The translations under genes and the position numbers were made by a program. From Desulfurivibrionaceae bacterium (GTDB lineage: Bacteria > Desulfobacterota > Desulfobulbia > Desulfobulbales > UBA5123), in the NCBI GenBank assembly GCA_030145325.1, contig JAQYVW010000029.1, positions 1 through 36,445 of the forward strand: DNA of 36,445 bases, in the 5' to 3' direction. Below are positions 8,667 to 14,504 of the stretch, in pieces. Every line of letters starts with the position of its first letter. Positions within the stretch are counted from its first letter, which is position 1. The notes under the pieces are model-generated. The model was not told the DNA's origin. It saw only the letters and a program-made list of their open reading frames with translations, and made no database searches.

Positions 8667-8683
8667 TGTTGCAGTGTGAAACA
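8667..8683. promoter_or_regulatory. Enhancer-like dyad 1 (proximal)
   Basis: TGTTGCAGTGTGAAACA reads as an imperfect dyad TGTTnCA-N3-TGnAACA. It matches the distal copy at 8768-8784 at 15 of 17 positions in the same orientation. It lies about 75-90 bases upstream of the sigma-54 promoter, the usual range for activator sites. Confidence 0.65.
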
Positions 8684-8767
8684 GTGAGGGGCAAATCTAC
8701 CCATGATTTTTCAAAAAATCAAGATAAACAAGTGCTTTCGAAAAAGCAGTTGCAATAATGCAGTGCA

Positions 8768-8784
8768 TGTTGCAATATGAAACA
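8768..8784. promoter_or_regulatory. Enhancer-like dyad 2 (distal)
   Basis: TGTTGCAATATGAAACA is the second copy of the TGTTnCA-N3-TGnAACA dyad, about 180 bases upstream of the sigma-54 promoter and 101 bases from the first copy, centre to centre. An overlapping ATGCA-G-TGCAT palindrome (8758-8768) lies just beside it. Confidence 0.65.
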
Positions 8785-8966
8785 AACAGGTGTTGGGGGG
8801 TGGCTGAGGAGGATGGATCTCCTTGTAAAGTGGTGATAGGTGCACCGTTCATCTTCCTGGGTGACTGGTGGTATGTTTTTGCGGAAATTTGTTTGGGGGG
8901 TGATTTTTCTTGGTCATCCCATCTGGTTGACAAGATTATGGGTGGTAAGGGCAAGGAGCGGAGTTG

Positions 8967-10307
8967 ATGGAAAAGGCGGCAATTTTAGTGGTGGCCGACG
9001 AACAGGTTGCGGTGAAAAATCTGAAAAATTTTCTCCAGAAGGAAGGTTATACCGTAACTACCTCGCAGAGTGGGGCTCGTGGTTTGCAACTTGTCGCTGA
9101 GCAGGAGTTTGATCTTATCCTTACTGCCCTGCGGATGTCTAATGTTGATGGGATGGAGATTCTCCGGCAGGCAAAATCCCGTTGGGCCGATACCGAGGTG
9201 ATTATGATCTCCTCTTGCCAAAAGGTGGCGGTGGCGGTCGAGGCCATCAAGAAGGGAGCTTACCAATACATGACCAAACCCTACGACCATGGTGAATTGG
9301 GTTTGGTTGTTCAGGAGGCTCTTTTGCGGCGTCAGCGGCGACTGGAGAATAATCATCTCCGGGAGCTTATTGCGCAAGGGGAGGGGGTGACGATCCTCGC
9401 CGAGGATCCCGATATGCTTAAGATCATGTCCATGGCCAGGGATGTGGCGCGTAGTGATTGTAGCGTTATGATTACCGGCGAGTCCGGTACCGGTAAGGAA
9501 CTCTTGGCTCGATATATCCATGAAAACAGTTTGCGTTTCAGTGGACCGTTCAAAGCGGTGAATTGTGGGGTTTTTAGTGAAGAGTTATTGGCCAACGAAC
9601 TGTTCGGTCATGAAAAGGGTGCTTTTACCAGCGCTGATCGCAAGAAAATAGGCTTGATTGAGTCGGCGGTGGATGGCACCCTTTTCCTTGACGAGATTAC
9701 CGAGATGTCACCGTCCATGCAGGTGAAGTTGTTGCGGGTTCTGCAGGAAAAAGAGTTGCAGCCGGTGGGTTCCACAGAGCCGGTGCAGGTTAATGTCCGT
9801 TTCCTCGCTGCCACCAATCGCGACATCATTAAAATGGTTAAGAGTGGTGAATTTCGGCAGGATTTGTATTTTCGCATTAACGTCATGAATTTGCACTTGC
9901 CACCGCTTTCCGCGCGGCGGAAGGATGTCCGCATCCTGGCGCGTTATTTTCTTGATCGATATAGCCGGGAGATGAACAAGGATATCCGGGAAATAGCGCC
10001 AGAGGCCATGCGTATCCTGCAGGGGTATGATTTTCCGGGCAATGTCCGTGAGCTTGAAAATATTCTCGAACGGGCGGTGGTTCTGGCGCGGGGGGAGCGG
10101 ATAGAGGTGGAGCAGTTGCCGGATATGGAGGTCAACACTTTTCGGCCTCCTGTTGAGGGCAACATCCCGTCGTTGGAGGAGCAGGAACGCTCGTATATCG
10201 AGTGGGTTCTTGAACAAACCGCCGGAAATAAGAGCAAGGCTGCGGAGGCTCTCGGGATTGACCGGGTATCCCTGTGGCGGAAGTTGAAGAAGTATGCCAT
10301 GGCATAA
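8967..10307 (+). CDS. Sigma-54 activator with a degenerate receiver domain
   Basis: A 446-residue NtrC-type regulator: receiver (about 1-120), AAA+ ATPase (about 140-380) and Fis-type helix-turn-helix (about 405-446, NKSKAAEALGIDRVSLWRKL). Walker A is GESGTGKE at about 171 and the sigma-54-contacting loop reads GAFTSA at about 218 instead of GAFTGA. The receiver is unusual. The phospho-acceptor position is alanine (LILTALRM, A54) and the first residue of the acidic pair is also alanine (VVADEQ), while the late Ser and Lys (MTKP) are kept. It therefore cannot be phosphorylated in the normal way. The ATG at 8967 is preferred over TTG 8964 because of AAGGAGCGG upstream. Its target is probably the sigma-54 promoter of the divergent exporter operon. 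No partner kinase is adjacent. Confidence 0.93.
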   Translation: MEKAAILVVADEQVAVKNLKNFLQKEGYTVTTSQSGARGLQLVAEQEFDLILTALRMSNVDGMEILRQAKSRWADTEVIMISSCQKVAVAVEAIKKGAYQYMTKPYDHGELGLVVQEALLRRQRRLENNHLRELIAQGEGVTILAEDPDMLKIMSMARDVARSDCSVMITGESGTGKELLARYIHENSLRFSGPFKAVNCGVFSEELLANELFGHEKGAFTSADRKKIGLIESAVDGTLFLDEITEMSPSMQVKLLRVLQEKELQPVGSTEPVQVNVRFLAATNRDIIKMVKSGEFRQDLYFRINVMNLHLPPLSARRKDVRILARYFLDRYSREMNKDIREIAPEAMRILQGYDFPGNVRELENILERAVVLARGERIEVEQLPDMEVNTFRPPVEGNIPSLEEQERSYIEWVLEQTAGNKSKAAEALGIDRVSLWRKLKKYAMA

Positions 10308-10384
10308 GGGGGAGCGTTGCGCGCAGGGGGGGGGCTGACTGGTTTCCGGCGGGTATCCCAACTTTGGATTGGAAATGTGCAGGT

Positions 10385-10900
10385 TCAGTTGGCAGGAATA
10401 AAAATCACCGGACAGCGTAATTCCCGCCACCATTTGCGGCGTTTGGCTGGTCGCCGTTTGCTGCTGTTTTCCTCAATGTTGCTGTCGTCGACTACCACCG
10501 AGACGATGTTGCGATGCTCATCCAGAAAACGGCCCACGGTGCGTGGGAGCTCGCCGTGGGCGGCATGAAGACTTGTTTGTAAGTCCCGGATTTTGTCAAA
10601 AAGGGTGGCCAGGTTGACGCTTGTCTCGGTGTTGGCGGGGAGCGATGATGAGATGTGGAGGACAGCCAGGCCGCACTCCATGCGGTGGCATAGGTTGACG
10701 GCGTACTGCACGGCGCGCTGCCGAAGTTTCCCATCCTGGACAACAAAGAGAACGGTATCGTTGTTTGCCCCGGTGGTGAAAATTTCCCGCGCTGCCCCTG
10801 CTTCGTCCAGATCATCTAAGTCCATGGCCCTCATCCTCTTCTCGATGAGATCAAGCCAGTTGTGCTTGCTGTCGGCGGGGATGTTTTTTTTATTCGGCAT
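10385..10900 (-). CDS. Divergent universal-stress-protein-like protein
   Basis: A 171-residue soluble protein. After a charged N-terminus of about 45 residues it shows a weak UspA-like alpha/beta pattern: a strand (DTVLFVVQDG), a helix (QRAVQYAVNLCHRMECGLAVLHISS), and a C-terminal VSVVVDD...CPVIFIPAN that resembles the last Usp strands. The usual ATP-binding GxxGxxxxxxxxGS segment is not seen; instead a Lys/Arg-rich insert (SSKRRPAKRRKWW) precedes the final strand. No good ribosome binding site marks the first ATG, and Met27 or Met30 are possible later starts. It is convergent with the sigma-54 activator gene. Function is unknown. Confidence 0.65.
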   Translation of the reverse strand: MPNKKNIPADSKHNWLDLIEKRMRAMDLDDLDEAGAAREIFTTGANNDTVLFVVQDGKLRQRAVQYAVNLCHRMECGLAVLHISSSLPANTETSVNLATLFDKIRDLQTSLHAAHGELPRTVGRFLDEHRNIVSVVVDDSNIEENSSKRRPAKRRKWWRELRCPVIFIPAN

Positions 10901-11310
10901 GGCAGTGTAGTGTGTAACCTGTTGATATTTCGTTGTTGCGTGCTGTGTGGTTTATCCCTTCAAGTTTTGTGCCATTGATGCCAAGGATGTGACTTTGGTG
11001 GCTAATTGTTTGAAATTATGATTAGAAAATCTTTTCTGAGGGAGAGATTTTTTCAGTAAGTTTATGTTGCTTTCCGCAACATTTATTTGGCAAAAGGGCG
11101 GTGGTTCACTGGTTTGCTTTCTGTTTGCAAGGGGATGACTGTGGTCGTTTCAGAATGAAACAGCAAGGAGCCCCTGTGCAACAAATGGTGGACTCTCCGG
11201 GCTGATGGAGGCCATGGGCTTGAGGGGAAATAGCAAATGTGCCACCCTGGTAAGAGTTGCAAAGGTTTGCGTCGGGTTGCGAGGATATTTGGTTTATCGA
11301 GGAGGGTGGG
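10901..11310. other. Intergenic region and long leader of the MoaE-like gene
   Basis: No gene is supported here. The first half is AT-rich and should carry the divergent promoters. The second half (about 11165-11310) is GC-rich with several mutually exclusive helices and is listed separately as a candidate structured leader. Confidence 0.5.
11165..11310 (+). ncRNA. Candidate switch-like structured leader (cis-regulatory RNA)
   Basis: GGTGG (11187-11191) can pair with CCACC (11242-11246), closing a domain that contains a CTCC (11195-11198)/GGAG (11207-11210) hairpin; GAGCCC (11168-11173) can pair with GGGCTT (11216-11221). The same CCACCCT (11242-11248) is also complementary over 7 bases to AGGGTGG (11303-11309), which overlaps the Shine-Dalgarno region of the MoaE-like gene starting at 11311. 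This is the layout of a translational switch. I could not assign it to a known class with confidence; the molybdenum-cofactor RNA motif should be tested first given the downstream gene. Confidence 0.4.
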
Positions 11311-11679
11311 ATGGATATTTCAAAAGCGATTGCCCAGATGAAAAAAAATCCTGGTTTTGCTGAAAATGTTGGCATGGTGCTGGTTCATAACGGCGTTGTC
11401 AGGGCCTGGTCCCGCGAGGATAAGTCAGAAGTGGTGGCTCTGGAAGTTTGCCCTAACCAGCGTCTTCTTCAGGAACTGCGCGAGGAATATCTTAAGCGCT
11501 CAGGTATCTTTGACATTGAAATTTTTGCCAAGCATGGTCGTTTTCTGCCTGGTGATGACCTGCTCTTTATCATTGTTGCCGGTGATATCAGGGAAAACGT
11601 CAAGCCGGTGTTGGCAGAGTTGCTTGACCGGGTCAAGGCCGAAGCTATCAGCAAACGAGAGCTGAAAGTCGGGGATTAA
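11311..11679 (+). CDS. MoaE-like molybdopterin synthase large-subunit family protein
   Basis: A 122-residue protein with the pattern of the MoaE fold: an N-terminal strand region VGMVLVHNGVVRAWSRED corresponding to the MoaE 'GAxxxFxGxVR' segment, then ALEV, and a C-terminal HGRFLPGDDLLFIIVAG...KPVLAELLDRVKAEAISKRE corresponding to the MoaE GxLxxGD...HR...LD.LK...KKE core. MoaE with MoaD inserts the dithiolene sulfurs into precursor Z. This copy is shorter than typical MoaE (about 150) and lacks the usual HR pair, so it may be a MoaE-like protein with another role. The ATG at 11311 follows GGAGGG; an in-frame earlier start at 11257 would read through the leader helix. No moaD, moaA or moaC lies nearby. 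Confidence 0.7.
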   Translation: MDISKAIAQMKKNPGFAENVGMVLVHNGVVRAWSREDKSEVVALEVCPNQRLLQELREEYLKRSGIFDIEIFAKHGRFLPGDDLLFIIVAGDIRENVKPVLAELLDRVKAEAISKRELKVGD

Positions 11680-11777
11680 CAGGCAGTTTTTGGCGTCCTT
11701 AGCCCTTGAAAATCCAGCCACTATGGGTTACAAAACATTGGTTTCGGCTGTTGGCGGCCATTGTGAAATTATTAGAT

Positions 11778-11920
11778 AGTGTCTGTCCATAAATGAGGAT
11801 TTTTGTTCGAGATCAAGGCATGTAAAAAAAATAAGCGCAGGCATATGTTTGATATTCCGAGCATTATTTTTTGAACATAACGCAGAGATCGGGCAAAAAG
11901 GTCATTTATGGACAGACACT
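11778..11920. mobile_element. 143-bp MITE-like element, copy 1
   Basis: An 18-bp terminal inverted repeat AGTGTCTGTCCATAAATG (11778-11795) is matched exactly by its reverse complement at 11903-11920. The element has no coding capacity. It is flanked on both sides by AGAT (11774-11777 and 11921-11924), a possible target duplication. A second 143-bp copy, about 88% similar by eye, lies in the opposite orientation at 28390-28532. Copy 1 sits immediately upstream of efp and ends 28 bases before its start, so it may supply or replace promoter sequence. Confidence 0.88.
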
Positions 11921-11948
11921 AGATATTATCCAGTAGGGGAGATATACC

Positions 11949-12512
11949 ATGTACAGCGCGTCGGATTTGCGGAAGGGTTTGAAGATCAGCATTGATGGTG
12001 AGCCTTATATCATCACCGATTTTACTTTTTCAAAGCCGGGCAAGGGCCAGTCCCTCTACCGTTGTCGGATCCGCAACATGATCACCGGCAATTCATCCGA
12101 CCGTACCTATCGCTCCAACGACAAATTTGAAAAAGCGCCCCTGGAAGAGCGCACCATGCAGTTCCTCTATGAGCAGGGTGGCGAATACCATTTTATGGAT
12201 AACAAGACTTACGAGCAGATCGCCCTCTCCAAGGAGCAATTGGGTGATACCACCGTTTTTCTGATGGATAACATGGATGTTGAGGTGCTGCTCTTCTCCG
12301 ATCGTCCCATCGCTGTTACCCCGCCTGTCTTTGTTGAGCTTACCGTCACCAAGGCGGATCCTTGGGTCAAGGGTGATACCAGTGGCAGCGACACCAAGCC
12401 GGTCACCGTTGAAACCGGTTTCGTTCTCCAGGTGCCCCCCTTTATCGAAGAGGGTGAGAAGATTCAGATCGATACCCGTACCCGTGAATACGTGACCCGG
12501 GTCAAGTCCTGA
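11949..12512 (+). CDS. efp: Elongation factor P
   Basis: A 187-residue EF-P, the tRNA-shaped factor that relieves ribosome stalling at polyproline stretches. The three-domain beta-barrel pattern is complete: the N-terminal KOW-like domain with the modification loop KPGKGQ (Lys32 at the tip), the central OB domain, and the C-terminal domain ending with TRTREYVTRV. The next gene is epmA, which attaches beta-lysine to this lysine, so Lys32 is expected to be beta-lysylated. An AGGGGAG ribosome binding site precedes the ATG. A 143-bp mobile element lies just upstream, so transcription may start in or near it. Confidence 0.97.
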   Translation: MYSASDLRKGLKISIDGEPYIITDFTFSKPGKGQSLYRCRIRNMITGNSSDRTYRSNDKFEKAPLEERTMQFLYEQGGEYHFMDNKTYEQIALSKEQLGDTTVFLMDNMDVEVLLFSDRPIAVTPPVFVELTVTKADPWVKGDTSGSDTKPVTVETGFVLQVPPFIEEGEKIQIDTRTREYVTRVKS

Positions 12513-12520
12513 CCTTTCCC

Positions 12521-13423
12521 ATGCCCCCTGCCCGCATTTTGCGGCAGCGAGGCGCTCTCTTTCAGGCCATTCGGACTTTTTTCATTGATCGGGGTTATCT
12601 TGAAGTGGATACCCCGGTGCGTATTCCCGCCCCGGCTCCGGAGGCGTATATTGAGCCTGAACCGGCTGGTGACTGGTTCCTGCAAACCTCGCCGGAACTC
12701 TGCATGAAGCGACTCCTTGCCGCCGGTCTTCCCCAAATATTCCAGATCTGTAAATGTTTTCGCCGTCATGAACGGGGCGCTCGTCATCTGCCTGAGTTTA
12801 CCATGTTGGAATGGTATCAGAGGGAGGCTAATTATTTTGATTTGATGGCGGAGTGCGAGCAGCTGTTGCCCTTTGTGGCCAGTGCGTTGGGGGTTGGCGA
12901 TGAGATTGTCATCGGGGAGGGTGTTGTTTCCCTGACTGCGCCCTGGCAACGGTTGACCGTTGCCGATGCCTTTGCTCGTTATGGGGCGATCTCCCTTGCC
13001 CAGGCGTTGGCCGGGGATTGTTTTGATGAGGTGTTGGTGCGGGACATTGAGCCGAAACTTGGCCGTGGCACGCCCACCTTTTTGTACGATTATCCCGCCG
13101 TTCTTGGTTCATTGGCCCGCTTGCAGCCGGGCAATCCCTCTGTGGCCGAGCGTTTTGAAATGTATATCGGTGGGGTGGAGCTTGCCAACGGATTTTCGGA
13201 GCTTTGTGACCCGGTGGAGCAGCGGCACCGTTTTGAGGATGAGCAGCGGCTGATCGCAAAACTTGGTGGTGAGCCGGCGATGATGCCGGAGCCATTTCTT
13301 GCGGCCTTACCTGCCATGGGGCCGGCGGCCGGGATTGCCTTGGGTGTTGATCGGTTGTTGATGCTATTGCTGGGGTGCCAAACCATTGCTGAGGTGGTGT
13401 CTTTCAGCCCCGAAACACTCTGA
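12521..13423 (+). CDS. epmA: EF-P--(R)-beta-lysine ligase
   Basis: A 300-residue class II lysyl-tRNA-synthetase paralogue (PoxA/GenX/YjeA) without the anticodon-binding domain. Motif 2 is visible as CKCFRRHERGARHLPEFTMLEWYQ and motif 3 as GIALGVDRLLMLLLG; the GGVELANGFSELCDP stretch is typical of this family. It activates beta-lysine and transfers it to EF-P. It begins 8 bases after efp, so the pair is almost certainly co-transcribed. The partner EpmB (lysine 2,3-aminomutase) is not in the window. The length is close to the E. coli enzyme (325), with a slightly short N-terminus. Confidence 0.94.
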   Translation: MPPARILRQRGALFQAIRTFFIDRGYLEVDTPVRIPAPAPEAYIEPEPAGDWFLQTSPELCMKRLLAAGLPQIFQICKCFRRHERGARHLPEFTMLEWYQREANYFDLMAECEQLLPFVASALGVGDEIVIGEGVVSLTAPWQRLTVADAFARYGAISLAQALAGDCFDEVLVRDIEPKLGRGTPTFLYDYPAVLGSLARLQPGNPSVAERFEMYIGGVELANGFSELCDPVEQRHRFEDEQRLIAKLGGEPAMMPEPFLAALPAMGPAAGIALGVDRLLMLLLGCQTIAEVVSFSPETL

Positions 13424-13520
13424 ATTTCTTTTTCTCTATTTTTCCGTGATCATCTGAACCCGGCGTTGGTCCGGCCCGCCATTCCAGAATCTCCTTGCTG
13501 CCTTTGACAATGCTTGGCGG

Positions 13521-14309
13521 TTATTTCCTCGCGCATCTTTTCTGCACCATCTGTAAATCAACCCAGGTGGCTTTTTTCATCTCGGTATTGGCGATCAGGA
13601 AACTAGGATGGAAGGTGGGCATCAGGTCAATGCCACGAAAGGAGTGAAAACGGCCCCGCAATCTGCTTAAGGGGGCTTTGTTTTTGAGTAAGGTGCCAGT
13701 GGCCAGGGGGCCCATGGTGAGAATGACCTTGGGATTGATCACCGCGATCTGGCGGATGAGGAACGAGCGGCAAGCCTTGAGTTCTTTTTCACCGGGGGGC
13801 TGGTCTTGCTCTGGGCGGCATTTGACGATATTGGTCAGGTAAACCTGATCGCGACTCATGCCGATGGCCTGCAGCATGCGGTCGAGAAGGGCGCCATTGG
13901 CCCCTTGAAATGGTTTTCCTGCCTTCTCTTCATCGTGATCCGGCCATTCGCCGATGATAAAGAGATCAGCCTTGGCGGCGCCGGTGCCAAAGATGATTTC
14001 TGCGCGACGTTTATTTAGCCCGCAGCGTTGGCAGTCGCCAAGTTCCAGGCGAATTTCTTCCAGGGTGGTGTCGTCGGTTGGCAGGGTAGGTTGTGCTTCT
14101 TTTTTCTGGTGGAGGATGGGCGGGGTGGGGAATTCCTCTGCCTTGGGGGTGGCCGTGGCGTTTTTTGGGGGCGGTACTGACTTGGCGGCGGCAAGAAAGG
14201 ATTTGAGTCCGTCGGAGGTTGGGTAGGATTCAATGCCCAGGTGATGATGAAACGTGAGCACCTTTCTTGTTTCCTGTAAAATTTCAATGATTGCCGGATT
14301 GTCTGTCAT
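13521..14309 (-). CDS. Family 4 (4Fe-4S) uracil-DNA glycosylase
   Basis: A 262-residue uracil-DNA glycosylase of the SPO1-polymerase-related type. About 85 variable, Pro/Lys-rich residues precede the catalytic domain. Cluster cysteines are present as CQRC, then KC...AC later (NIVKCRPEQDQPP and LKACRSFL). Motif A is recognisable but altered: IGEWPDHDEEKAGKPFQG, where most members have GEAPGxxEDxxGxPFxG. The C-terminal motif is HPSFLI. It excises uracil from DNA to start base-excision repair. The gene is convergent with epmA and 195 bases downstream of the hybrid kinase gene on the same strand. The start has a weak ribosome binding site. Confidence 0.88.
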   Translation of the reverse strand: MTDNPAIIEILQETRKVLTFHHHLGIESYPTSDGLKSFLAAAKSVPPPKNATATPKAEEFPTPPILHQKKEAQPTLPTDDTTLEEIRLELGDCQRCGLNKRRAEIIFGTGAAKADLFIIGEWPDHDEEKAGKPFQGANGALLDRMLQAIGMSRDQVYLTNIVKCRPEQDQPPGEKELKACRSFLIRQIAVINPKVILTMGPLATGTLLKNKAPLSRLRGRFHSFRGIDLMPTFHPSFLIANTEMKKATWVDLQMVQKRCARK

Positions 14310-14504
14310 ATCTTGGTCACTTTGGCTCCCGTTGCTGATTTGTTGCCCATGTTCACCTTATAGAACAGAACGGTGGTGGGGGCGTCAATGGTATTTTGGG
14401 GAAGTGTGTCTGGGCGAGACGCTGGTAGTAGTATTTTTATGGGGATCTTGAAAAATTGTTTTTTGACTCTCGTGGATTTGCGGACCTGCTCTCGAACTAA
14501 AAGT

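Larger units (their letters stand above)
8387..8966. other. Divergent regulatory region between exporter operon and sigma-54 activator
   Basis: This 580-base stretch carries no supported gene. It contains the sigma-54 promoter (8578-8593, minus), a 14-base AT-rich palindrome TTGTA-ATTA-TACAA (8617-8630), an enhancer-like dyad at 8667-8683, a 16-base palindrome GATTTTT-CA-AAAAATC (8705-8720) and a second dyad at 8768-8784. The exporter transcript would have a leader of roughly 180 bases. The AAGGAG ribosome binding site of the activator lies at about 8953. Confidence 0.65.

Noticed and set aside
11101-11120. Possible sigma-54 promoter (TGGTTCACTGGTTTGCT) before the MoaE-like gene
   Set aside because: The GG and GC doublets are separated by 11 bases instead of 10, and the -24 element is poor.
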